A DNA stretch of 64,000 bases, taken from assembly GCA_024694565.1 (NCBI GenBank), contig JAILJR010000031.1, forward strand, positions 25,303 through 89,302, given 5' to 3'. This document shows, in pieces, positions 28,968-36,985 of the stretch. The DNA is from Butyrivibrio sp. GTDB taxonomy: Bacteria > Bacillota > Clostridia > Lachnospirales > Lachnospiraceae. The translations under genes and the position numbers were made by a program. The notes under the pieces are model-generated. The model made no database searches. It worked only from the letters and a program-made list of their open reading frames with translations, and had not been told where the DNA came from. Within the stretch, counting starts at the first letter, position 1; every line of letters starts with the position of its first letter.

Positions 28968-29471
28968 TCACTCCTGCGTATCTTCTTTTCTCAGCTGCCT
29001 GATCATATTTGACGAATAAATAAGCGTTCCCAATACATAAATTGTAGTTAAATCTACAAGGAACGAGGCCAATGTGGTCTCGATATTATCCAGATCCTTA
29101 AAGTCATCGATATATGTTCCAAAACTAAGTACGGAGAGTACCAGTAAAATTATAGCCCCGACATAATATCCCTTTTTGCAGGGCAGTCCCTTGGCATCCC
29201 TTGAAGCATTCCTTCCGATATAGAAATGGATTCTGAAAATTATGAATGATATCAAAAGGATTATAGCCACTATGATCACAATAACAAGCACAGCAGCAGC
29301 CACTTCCTCCTGCTGGGCATCTTCAAGAATAAGGTTCAGACTTGAACTTGTAGACAATAAGATCTGAATAAAGACTTTCACTATGCTCCAGGCACCCAGA
29401 ATTACCACACCTACCCCACTCACATTGAGATAGTCCTCATATCGCCTGAGCTTGACTTTATCACTGTTCAT
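28968..29471 (-). CDS. Four-helix membrane protein of unknown function
   Basis: A 167-residue protein with a charged N-terminus, helices at about 21-40, 60-82, 100-118 and 138-155, and a charged end (RQLRKEDTQE). I do not recognise the family. It is the first gene of the leftward operon with the DUF6765-like, DUF308-like and channel genes. An extended -10 (TGGTATAAT, hexamer 29538-29543) lies about 65 bases upstream. Confidence 0.7.
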   Translation of the reverse strand: MNSDKVKLRRYEDYLNVSGVGVVILGAWSIVKVFIQILLSTSSSLNLILEDAQQEEVAAAVLVIVIIVAIILLISFIIFRIHFYIGRNASRDAKGLPCKKGYYVGAIILLVLSVLSFGTYIDDFKDLDNIETTLASFLVDLTTIYVLGTLIYSSNMIRQLRKEDTQE

Positions 29472-29690
29472 AGCTTTTTCCTTTCCTTCTCGGTAAGAAA
29501 TATAAACTGCTGCATAATTATTTCATCCGCAGCCTTAATTATACCATATTCCGTTTATCCATTTTATAAAAAAGGATAAAGCGCGATGGCATGCCTCCCC
29601 CGGCCGGCTCATTTTTTCCGCTGATTACTAGTCTGTTGATTAATGCTATAATGGTTTGGAGTTTACTGTACAGAAAGGAACAATTTATCA

Positions 29691-31169
29691 ATGCTATTCA
29701 ACTCTTTGCAGTTTTTAATATTTTTCCCCATAGTGCTGTGTGTGTTTTATGTGATTCCGGAAAAGCTGAAAAGGCCGTGGCTTCTGATAGCCAGCTATTT
29801 CTTTTACATGTGCTGGAATGCAAGATATGCCCTGCTGCTTCTCACATCCACAGCTGTCACCTTCGCAAGCGGCATACTTATAGAGAGGGCAAGAGAAAAG
29901 GATCCCCCCCGCATGAAGCCCGTTGTTGCGGCAAGCTTTGTGATCAACTTAAGCATTCTGTTTTTCTTCAAATACTTCAATTTTACAGTGAATCTTCTGC
30001 AAAATATTGCCGCCCTGTTCCACATAACGCTAAATGCACCCGTCCTTGATGTCATCCTTCCGGTAGGTATTTCTTTTTACACCTTCCAGGCGCTGAGCTA
30101 TACCGTCGACGTATACAGGCGCGATGTCGAGGCTGAAAAGAGCTTTGTGACCTATGCACTTTACGTCTCGTTCTTTCCGCAGCTTGTGGCGGGCCCCATA
30201 GAGAGATCAAAAAATCTCCTGCAGCAGCTTAAGGTCTTTAAGAAGTTTGACTACAGAAGATTCCTGGATGGCTCTATGATCATGCTGTGGGGATACTTCC
30301 TGAAGGTTGTTCTTGCTGACAGGATTTCAGTCTTTGTTGATACAGTTTACAGAGACATCCCGACCTACGGCGGCATGTACCTCATCGTAGCGACTATTCT
30401 TTTTGCCATACAGATCTACTGCGACTTTGCAGGCTACTCCACCATAGCAGTTGGCGCAGCCAAAATTCTTGGCATCAATATAATGGAAAACTTTAAGGCG
30501 CCCTACCTGTCAACCTCCGTTGGCATGTTCTGGCGCAACTGGCACATCTCCCTCACCTCCTGGTTTAAGGATTATCTCTATATTCCTCTTGGCGGAAGCC
30601 GTAAGGGCAAGGGAAGAAAATATATGAACAAGCTCATTGTTTTCCTTGTCAGCGGCCTGTGGCACGGAGCGGATCTTTCCTTCGTTGTATGGGGTGGTCT
30701 GAACGGAATCTATCAGATCATTGGTGAGGTCCTTTTGCCCTTCAGAACAAAGGTAAACAGCACCTTCAATCTAAGCAGGGATACCATCGGGCATAAGGCT
30801 ATGGAAGCACTTATCACATTTATTCTGGTGGATTTTGCCTGGATATTCTTCAGAGCCCAGAGCATTTCTGATGCCGTTATGGTAATAAAATCCATTTTTA
30901 CAACCTATAACCCATGGATACTTTTTGACGGTTCTTTATACAATTGCGGTCTTAACAGCAAGGAATTCTGGTTCATGATCACATGCATTCTGATTCTGTT
31001 ATGGAGTGATGTCCAGAAGAAAAAGAATGTAATCATCAGAGACGTTATCCTTGCCCAGGACGGATGGTGCAAGGTCCTTATTATTGCGGTTGCCATATCC
31101 GCAATCCTGATATTTGGAGTCTGGGGAACAGGTTATAATGACAGCAGCTTTATCTATTTTCAATTCTGA
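29691..31169 (+). CDS. MBOAT-family O-acyltransferase (AlgI/DltB-like)
   Basis: A 492-residue polytopic membrane enzyme. Family marks include PVGISFYTFQALSYTVDVYR, RNWHISLTSWFKDYLYIPLG and the catalytic SGLWHG with His325. Such proteins carry acyl groups across the membrane for O-acetylation of exopolysaccharide or wall polymers. The start lies after AAAGGA. Its stop codon overlaps the first possible start of the next gene (TGATG), which encodes the typical SGNH partner. Confidence 0.92.
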   Translation: MLFNSLQFLIFFPIVLCVFYVIPEKLKRPWLLIASYFFYMCWNARYALLLLTSTAVTFASGILIERAREKDPPRMKPVVAASFVINLSILFFFKYFNFTVNLLQNIAALFHITLNAPVLDVILPVGISFYTFQALSYTVDVYRRDVEAEKSFVTYALYVSFFPQLVAGPIERSKNLLQQLKVFKKFDYRRFLDGSMIMLWGYFLKVVLADRISVFVDTVYRDIPTYGGMYLIVATILFAIQIYCDFAGYSTIAVGAAKILGINIMENFKAPYLSTSVGMFWRNWHISLTSWFKDYLYIPLGGSRKGKGRKYMNKLIVFLVSGLWHGADLSFVVWGGLNGIYQIIGEVLLPFRTKVNSTFNLSRDTIGHKAMEALITFILVDFAWIFFRAQSISDAVMVIKSIFTTYNPWILFDGSLYNCGLNSKEFWFMITCILILLWSDVQKKKNVIIRDVILAQDGWCKVLIIAVAISAILIFGVWGTGYNDSSFIYFQF

Positions 31170-31180
31170 TGGTGGTGAAT

Positions 31181-32695
31181 ATGCAGATCAATAACAACAA
31201 TAAAAAACTCATATCTTTTATCAGAATAGTCATGGTCCTGCTGATTGTTCTGGTTATTTGCACAGCTGCCGCATGTATCACCAAGCGAAAAGAGAGCGAC
31301 AGGAAATATTCAGATTTCAAGGAAAATGCACGGAACATAGACGTTCTTTTTCTTGGCTCCTCCCATGTGCTCAACGGCATCAATCCTGCAGTCATCTATT
31401 CCAAAACAGGCATAACCTCTTACAACATGGGAAAACCCGGCGGCATGGTTCCCGAGTCCTACTGGACCTACAGACTTGCCAGACAGTACGGAAAGCCCAA
31501 ATGTGTCGTAATAGACCTGTGGTCACTGGATCGGGATTACAAGTATCTTGATATAATGACCGGGAGCAACGATGATGATGAAATTCGAAATTCCGTTTCA
31601 CTCCTCCACACCAACATGGATACATGGCCTTTGTCAAAAACAAAGATTGATGCTGCAAACGATCTTCTGAGCAGCAGCAAGGTCCGGGCGGAATTTCTTT
31701 TTCCGTTTTCTCTCTATCACAGCAGATGGAGTACGGTTCGCAAGGATGATTTTATCCTGGATAACAGCAAATCCGAGAGTAATTATTTCGTTCTTGGCTC
31801 TGAACCCCGGGAAGAGATCTATATAGAACACAACCCCAATGAGCCGGATAACAAGAGCGCAACTCTCTCAGAAGAGACCGTAAGTACACAGTACCTGAGA
31901 AGACTTATAGAAGAATGCAGTTCAGAAGGCATAGAAGTGATAATGACCTTTTTGCCGATGACCTACTCACACTATCAGGATTTTCAGGCGTCAAACTACG
32001 GAAAGCAGCTGGCTGATGAATATGGTCTTGAATTTATAAGCCTTCTTGATCACAGTACACTTTCACTGATTGACTTTACATCAGATATGAGCGATGAGTC
32101 TCACCTTAATGAATCAGGAATGTACAAGGTCTCCGAGTATATCGCAGGCAGGCTCGCAGACAGAGATTACCTTAAAGATCACCGCGGCGAAGCCGGCTAC
32201 GAATTCTTTGAGAGCGCATGTCACAAATGGCATACGAATCAGTTCAACCAGCTGCTTGCTGAGGAGCACCTCTACAGAAAGCTGAACCTGATAAATATAC
32301 TGAACGCCAATGTTGCACTGCTCATACGGGCTGACTCTCCCGCTCTGAAGGATTCCTATATCCGCACTCTGATAACAAAAATTGCAGGATCCGATAAAAT
32401 AGATGCTTCTTCAGGCTCCGGTGGCCCATACTTCCTTTTAAAAGAGACTCTTCCGGATACCGGGGAAACCAGAATATTTGAGCAGAGCGGCGAAAGTCAG
32501 GACACCGGTATCCCTACCTGTTCCGGAACCGGAGAATATGTTGGCCTGAAGGATTTCGTTGGCTTCTATATAAACGGCGACTACGACAACAACTACTTCG
32601 ACATGGAGGACAACTATTACTCAGACTTACAGCTCCTGATACTTGAAGATGACGACAGCATACTTGACGCAAAATACTTTACAGGTGAATGGTGA
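31181..32695 (+). CDS. Membrane-anchored SGNH protein partnering the MBOAT acyltransferase
   Basis: A 504-residue protein with an N-terminal membrane anchor (about residues 11-30) and an extracellular SGNH domain like DltD/AlgX partners: FLGSSHVLNGINP holds the candidate nucleophile Ser, and DMSDESHLN the Asp/His pair. The Ser-Asp-His set is visible, so it may be an active transferase accepting the acyl group from the MBOAT protein. A C-terminal extension of about 120 residues is unassigned. The start could also be the ATG at 31169, overlapping the upstream stop; I prefer 31181, which follows GGTGGTG. Confidence 0.85.
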   Translation: MQINNNNKKLISFIRIVMVLLIVLVICTAAACITKRKESDRKYSDFKENARNIDVLFLGSSHVLNGINPAVIYSKTGITSYNMGKPGGMVPESYWTYRLARQYGKPKCVVIDLWSLDRDYKYLDIMTGSNDDDEIRNSVSLLHTNMDTWPLSKTKIDAANDLLSSSKVRAEFLFPFSLYHSRWSTVRKDDFILDNSKSESNYFVLGSEPREEIYIEHNPNEPDNKSATLSEETVSTQYLRRLIEECSSEGIEVIMTFLPMTYSHYQDFQASNYGKQLADEYGLEFISLLDHSTLSLIDFTSDMSDESHLNESGMYKVSEYIAGRLADRDYLKDHRGEAGYEFFESACHKWHTNQFNQLLAEEHLYRKLNLINILNANVALLIRADSPALKDSYIRTLITKIAGSDKIDASSGSGGPYFLLKETLPDTGETRIFEQSGESQDTGIPTCSGTGEYVGLKDFVGFYINGDYDNNYFDMEDNYYSDLQLLILEDDDSILDAKYFTGEW

Positions 32696-32753
32696 GCCGC
32701 TGTTTAGTTCATCTGGCACGCAGCGATATGAAACAAATTTTAATCTGAAATAA

Positions 32754-32802
32754 GGACAGGCACTTTGCAGCAACTATCGCAAAGTGCCTGTCCATCTTTT
32801 TT
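32754..32802 (+). terminator. Terminator of the MBOAT/SGNH operon
   Basis: A 15-bp perfect stem (32754-32768 / 32779-32793), a 10-base loop, then ATCTTTTTT. Confidence 0.92.
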
Positions 32803-32832
32803 GTTTTCGAATATTTAAAATGTCTTGCATAC

Positions 32833-32958
32833 ATGAAGAATGGTTCATTCTATGACATCGACCAGGGTGCTGCACCGGATTTCATGATCCCTGATCCAGC
32901 ACTGCTTTATGACAGAAAGTATATGGCAGACTACGTCAACAAGCTTTTAGGCAAGTAA
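32833..32958 (+). pseudogene. C-terminal relic of a peptidase S41-like protein
   Basis: A 41-codon open frame, KNGSFYDIDQGAAPDFMIPD then DPALLYDRKYMADYVNKLLG, resembles the last residues of C-terminal processing (S41) peptidases, where a 'dG...D.G..PD' strand precedes the final helix. It has no ribosome binding site and no upstream domain. Some further in-frame codons run back to the preceding terminator. It is a 3' gene fragment. Confidence 0.5.
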
Positions 32959-33000
32959 TGCATGTCTATATACCTGCTAAGGAACTGCAGCAGAATTAAC

Positions 33001-33105
33001 TGAACAATTTACGCAGGATGAATTTTCAAACGCAAGGAAGAAAATGTAGGCAATGCCGAGGCTTTCTGACGCGGCATTTGGAAATTAAGACAAGTAAATT
33101 GTTCA
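33001..33105. repeat. Nested intergenic palindrome
   Basis: Outer perfect 12-bp arms TGAACAATTTAC (33001-33012) and its complement (33094-33105) enclose an inner ATGCCG/CGGCAT stem. Confidence 0.65.
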
Positions 33106-33160
33106 AGTTATTTAGCTACATTTCCTAAGGATTGTAGATAAGTAAATAATTAAAAATAAG

Positions 33161-33208
33161 TTCAGGCCCTTTGCGGAATCTCCCACAAAGGGCTTGAATC
33201 TCTTTTTC
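33161..33208 (+). terminator. Orphan terminator after the S41 relic
   Basis: A 13-bp stem (33161-33173 / 33186-33198, one G-T pair) followed by TCTCTTTTTC. It probably belonged to the lost peptidase gene. Confidence 0.75.
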
Positions 33209-33355
33209 ATTTTTTCCTTTTCCCAAAAACACCCTCCATCAACGACTGATGACAACGCAGCATCCGGAAAAATTATCGGCGGATTTGTTCCGGTTGTTTA
33301 TTTTGGGTGTACCAGATATCCCTCTGAACTTCGCGCGCCTTTTGGAGGCTGTTCA

Positions 33356-33778
33356 TTATTCGGATTCATTGACTTCCTTTAAAAACTCATCATAGTCACG
33401 AATATACTCACTGTCAATGTAATGCTCGCTGGCAAGAACAAGCAGCACGGAATCAGGAGAAAAATCGTACATTTCCTTCCATACCATTGGCCCGATATAC
33501 AGCCCCATTCTTGGCTTATCGAGTACTATGATATCTTTTTTCTTTCCATCGTCCACCAGGACCTTGCTGCTGCCGCTTACATTAATAAGAACAAACCTGG
33601 TATAGCGATTGGCATGTATACCGCGTCTGATATCCGGATCTGACCCTGACAGATAAAAAACTCTTCTTATATCAAAGGGAATATCAAATCCGGAACCCTC
33701 GGCAACAACGAGATTCCCTCTCTCATCTCCATATTCTTTGAATAACAGTATCTTATAATTTTCTTTAATCTCACGCAT
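33356..33778 (-). CDS. WxcM/FdtA-like cupin, sugar 3,4-ketoisomerase-like
   Basis: The 140-residue protein is a single cupin domain. Family marks are DERGNLVVAEG, FDIRRVFYLSG, RGIHANR and the GLYIGPMVWKEMYDFS end block. Relatives (FdtA, QdtA, WxcM C-terminus) convert dTDP-4-keto-6-deoxyglucose to the 3-keto isomer in surface-sugar synthesis. In this family the His of RGxHAH is important; here RGIHANR keeps the first His but has Asn for the second, so activity is uncertain. The start is the ATG after GAGGTAATAA; the longer frame is rejected. No other sugar-nucleotide gene is near. Confidence 0.8.
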   Translation of the reverse strand: MREIKENYKILLFKEYGDERGNLVVAEGSGFDIPFDIRRVFYLSGSDPDIRRGIHANRYTRFVLINVSGSSKVLVDDGKKKDIIVLDKPRMGLYIGPMVWKEMYDFSPDSVLLVLASEHYIDSEYIRDYDEFLKEVNESE

Positions 33779-33946
33779 ATTTATTACCTCTTCGCCACAA
33801 AGTGCCTGACCCCCTGTTTCTAAATAACATGTTGTTCGCAATGTGCTCTTTCCAGATGAATCTGTACAAAAATGAATCAGGCACTATGCAGACCTTTCTG
33901 CACGGCGCCTGACCAGTTTATTTATGAACAGTTCCTAACCCAAACT

Positions 33947-34700
33947 TTACCATACAGTGATCCGATCCTCAGGGGCAAGGTACATTCCGTCGCCTTCCTT
34001 GATATCATAGGTCTCGATAAACTCATCATAGTTTTGTACAGGGATATTGCAGCGGTAGCACTCAACAGGATGCTCGTTAGTTACTATATAGAACTGCTCA
34101 GCTGCCTCATATCTGCAATTCTTCTGTATTGTTGCAAGCTGCGTGAAGAACATGTCATAGTCAAAGTTTTCCTGCTTCTTTGCTATTGAAAGAAGGCACT
34201 TGACTGAACCAAGGTCTCCTATGGCTTCACTCTGAACCATAGCTGCACCGCGGTCTCCGTAAGGGTCATCGGAAATCTGTGGTGTGGGAACAAGTGCGCT
34301 GTTTTGCCTCGTTTAACCTGTCAATCTGCTCCGTCCTGGAAGAGGCGTTGGACTCTCCTTCATTGATCTTTACTGTCTCAGCCCAGTCGCGGTTAATATA
34401 TGCTGCAAAATCGTCCTCCAGGCGGATCTCTCCCACACCCTCATAGGCTCCGAAAAGACCGGAGTCAATCCACTAGGCTCCCGGACGGTCTGCTGAAGCC
34501 TTATCATCAGCAGCGGTGGCTTCTGCTGAAGCATCTGCAGATGCAGCTTCCTTGCCGTCATCGCTCGCCTTGTCTGCGCTCTGCTGTTCATTCCCGGAAT
34601 CGACTGTTATATTGGTAGTCACTGTTGTTCCACAACCCGTGAGGATTGTGCCCACTGCCATAGTCAATGCCAAAATGCTACTGATCAGTTTCTTTTTCAT
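33947..34700 (-). pseudogene. M13 (neprilysin-family) lipoprotein peptidase relic with the catalytic core deleted
   Basis: The N-terminal part has a lipoprotein signal (ILTGCG), a Ser/Ala/Asp linker, an in-frame TAG at 34473-34475, then LEDDFAAYINRDWAETVKI, typical of the M13 N-terminus. After NEAKQ near 34300 it runs straight into the C-terminus in another frame: DDPYGDRGAAMVQSEAIGDL, then CNIPVQNYDEF and GDGMYLAPEDRITVW, the M13 family end. Several hundred residues, including the HExxH zinc site, are gone. The ribosome binding site and shared leader remain. The ATG at 34700 with GAGGAAAC upstream was the start. Confidence 0.85.
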
Positions 34701-34711
34701 TAGTTTCCTCA

Positions 34712-34802
34712 TCTATTGACGCCAGTTAATATCTGACTTATTCCGGTCGTATACGGATACCGTATGCACCCAAAGGACGTGCGCTAACGGTATCCGGCTC
34801 CT
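34712..34802 (-). promoter_or_regulatory. Conserved leader element, copy 1 (M13 relic)
   Basis: In the minus-strand RNA a 9-bp perfect stem GGATACCGT / ACGGTATCC encloses a 23-base loop (TAGC...CTTTGG...). Conserved GACCGGA, TCAGAT and AGATGAGGA lead into the ribosome binding site. It matches 44582-44667 over its length, including identical loop size. Confidence 0.7.
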
Positions 34803-34888
34803 TATCAGACAGGTGTACTCTGCCGTTAAAGCTTAAGTTCCATAATCCGGTATGCCCTGTTGAGATTATTTCTTTTGTTAAAAATATG

Positions 34889-35033
34889 GTAACTATTCAG
34901 AGCCAGGACTCGGAAACGCAAGCGTTTCCTCGCTGTCGGGTATCCGCCAAATGGAATTATTTGAAAATGCATCTGCTCGAGCCAGCTTGGCACATGCATT
35001 TTCAAATATTTCCGCCTGGCTCTGAATAGTTAC
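34889..35033. repeat. 145-bp nested palindrome
   Basis: Perfect outer arms of 18 bp (34889-34906 / 35016-35033), a middle hairpin of 14 bp (34959-34972 / 34994-35007) and a side hairpin GGAAACGC-aa-GCGTTTCC (34912-34929). No open reading frame of note. It lies in the 443-base gap between the M13 relic and the GNAT-like genes; the rest of the gap is AT-rich without visible genes. Confidence 0.85.
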
Positions 35034-35155
35034 AAAATATGTACATTCACGGATTTCCTAACCGAAACAGTATCTTTCATTAATATACCATATTACGTTC
35101 ATTCTCTTTGTTAAATTTGTATAAACTATGACCCAGACCCCAAAAGCTCACAGTA

Positions 35156-35992
35156 TCAGAACCTGCGCTCTCCAAAGTTTATGTTCCGTCCCTTTTTGCC
35201 GGGGAAAAGACGATTTGTTATCTTTACTGTCGCTTCGCTATGCCTTCTAATTATGAACTTTGTATCCTTTGGATACTTACCGGCAACGTTCATTACTGCA
35301 TGGCGGATCATACAGATAAGATTTTTCGTGTGTTCATCTCCATGAAAGGACAACAGACACGGGATCAGACTCTGGCACGGCAGCCTGTGTATGAGAAACA
35401 TTCCCGTTATCCATTTGCCGGTCCTGATGCAGCAGGAAATGTCCTCATCAAAAAAACTCCTGTCGATCGTGTCAAGATCATTCATCAGACCTGTTATATG
35501 ATTGTACAGACTAAGTGATGTTCCATACCAGTAGCCGCCATCTGATATATCCTTCAGGTCCACAACATCTGCAGAAATATCCGAGTCAGGAAGCTTTATA
35601 TTTTCCAGGTCTCCCACAGTATAAATTATATCCCTGCTCTCTCTTACAGTAATGGTAAATCCGGCATCTTTTAGCGGCTCCAGCACGTTATCAGGTATGT
35701 CATCCATCTCAAAGCATGCAAAAACCACGCCATCATCTTTTGTCTTTATGTCATGCACCTTCAAAAGTGCCGCGGCATACTCCTCTTTATCCGCATCAAA
35801 AAAAACTATCTCTTCCGAAATGCCTGTTGCTGCCTTATTGAGATATTTCCAGAAGATAGCGCCCACAGCCTTATCATCACATAAAGCCATAAGCCCCTTA
35901 TAGCACAGCCGCCCCACATTTTCGGAGACGTCTGATTTTGAAAAAGGAAGGTAATCCCCAATGTTCCCTGAAGTGATCTCCACAATTTCCAT
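35156..35992 (-). CDS. GNAT-like protein, third gene of the ABC1-kinase operon
   Basis: A 278-residue soluble protein I do not recognise by name. Secondary-structure pattern and phrases such as CDDKAVGAIFWKYLNKA (strand-turn-strand) and GKWITGMFLIHRLP suggest two diverged GNAT-type halves, the second lacking the clear acetyl-CoA pyrophosphate loop. It starts after AGGGGTG, 54 bases downstream of the other GNAT-like gene. Catalytic activity is doubtful. Confidence 0.6.
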   Translation of the reverse strand: MEIVEITSGNIGDYLPFSKSDVSENVGRLCYKGLMALCDDKAVGAIFWKYLNKAATGISEEIVFFDADKEEYAAALLKVHDIKTKDDGVVFACFEMDDIPDNVLEPLKDAGFTITVRESRDIIYTVGDLENIKLPDSDISADVVDLKDISDGGYWYGTSLSLYNHITGLMNDLDTIDRSFFDEDISCCIRTGKWITGMFLIHRLPCQSLIPCLLSFHGDEHTKNLICMIRHAVMNVAGKYPKDTKFIIRRHSEATVKITNRLFPGKKGRNINFGERRF

Positions 35993-36046
35993 ACTTTTTC
36001 ACCCCTTTTAAAACACAACAGAGCCGTCATCAGAATCTTTAACTGA

Positions 36047-36985
36047 TCATTCACTTTTAGCCAGGACACTGCGTATATTGTAAAACTCATCAAAAGGCTC
36101 AAAGGAATACAGTACCTCATAATAGTCGTCAACCGAAGCAGAGCAGATTGATTCCTTTAAACATTCATCACCGAGAAGTCCAGTCAGAAGCTCTAAATAG
36201 GCATCATCATATTTTAGGATATGAACGGACTTTTCTTCCCCGTACTTTTCTTTTGCGGCCATAAGAGCCCCGTGGCAGAGGGCAATACTGTCCATTCTGT
36301 CTTCGGAATAAATTCCGGTTATATACAGGTCATCCCCGCTGTACTGCACAAGGATTCCCCCTGTGATCCTGCCGCCATCGATAATAACCCTTGAAACGTC
36401 CCTGTCAGCAAATTCGTCAGTATATGCAGGTTCATATAAAAAGCCATGATCTCCCTTTTCAATTATCAATTCCTTAAATTCAAGGAGTTTCTGGTCATCC
36501 AGGGAAGAGAGCGGCTTTGTCTTTTTATGCTTAGTAGCAGCCTCTCCAAGAAGGGGATTGTCCAGCAGATCTTTTATAACTTGGGTCCACTCCCCGGAAA
36601 AGTTCTCTTCATTTTCAAAAGAATACTCTGAAAGAAAATCATCCTCATAGAGGCAGATATCTTCTCTCCCAGGTACCTTGTCCCTGCTAAGATACAGCCT
36701 TTCAAAGCCTGAGGCCTGCGCCGCCTTAAATGCATATGCCATCAGCTCACTTCCAATGCCATGCATCCTAAACTCCGGTCTTACATATATCCACTCGACT
36801 ATTACCTTTTCGTCCATTATATGAAGTATCATAAGGCCGGCAGGGATATCCTCCCCGCCGTCCTTTCCTTCTGCAACACTGCCAATGCATACCCTGTCAG
36901 GGAACTCTGCCCTGTCAAGATACCCAAAGGGATCAAGGTCGGCAAAAAAATCAAAATGCTCTTCAATTATTATCGCTGTCCTCAT
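36047..36985 (-). CDS. GNAT-family N-acetyltransferase-like protein
   Basis: A 312-residue protein. The N-terminal half is a GNAT domain with motif A, VEWIYVRPEFRMHGIGSEL (about residues 65-83), where the R-x-x-G-I-G loop binds acetyl-CoA. The C-terminal half looks like a second, diverged GNAT fold (RVIIDGGRITGGILVQY, ILKYDDAYLELLTGLLGD). The acceptor is unknown. Its ATG overlaps the stop codon of the giant kinase gene (TAATG), so translation is coupled. A role in acting on or with the giant protein is plausible but inferred. Confidence 0.75.
   Translation of the reverse strand: MRTAIIIEEHFDFFADLDPFGYLDRAEFPDRVCIGSVAEGKDGGEDIPAGLMILHIMDEKVIVEWIYVRPEFRMHGIGSELMAYAFKAAQASGFERLYLSRDKVPGREDICLYEDDFLSEYSFENEENFSGEWTQVIKDLLDNPLLGEAATKHKKTKPLSSLDDQKLLEFKELIIEKGDHGFLYEPAYTDEFADRDVSRVIIDGGRITGGILVQYSGDDLYITGIYSEDRMDSIALCHGALMAAKEKYGEEKSVHILKYDDAYLELLTGLLGDECLKESICSASVDDYYEVLYSFEPFDEFYNIRSVLAKSE

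Larger units (their letters stand above)
32959..33355. other. Gene-free region with a nested palindrome
   Basis: Holds the palindromic element at 33001-33105 (listed) and a terminator at 33161-33208. The remaining 150 bases show no credible gene on either strand. Confidence 0.5.

Noticed and set aside
33194..33382. 62-codon plus-strand frame
   Set aside because: Starts inside a terminator tail, has no binding site and no recognisable motif.
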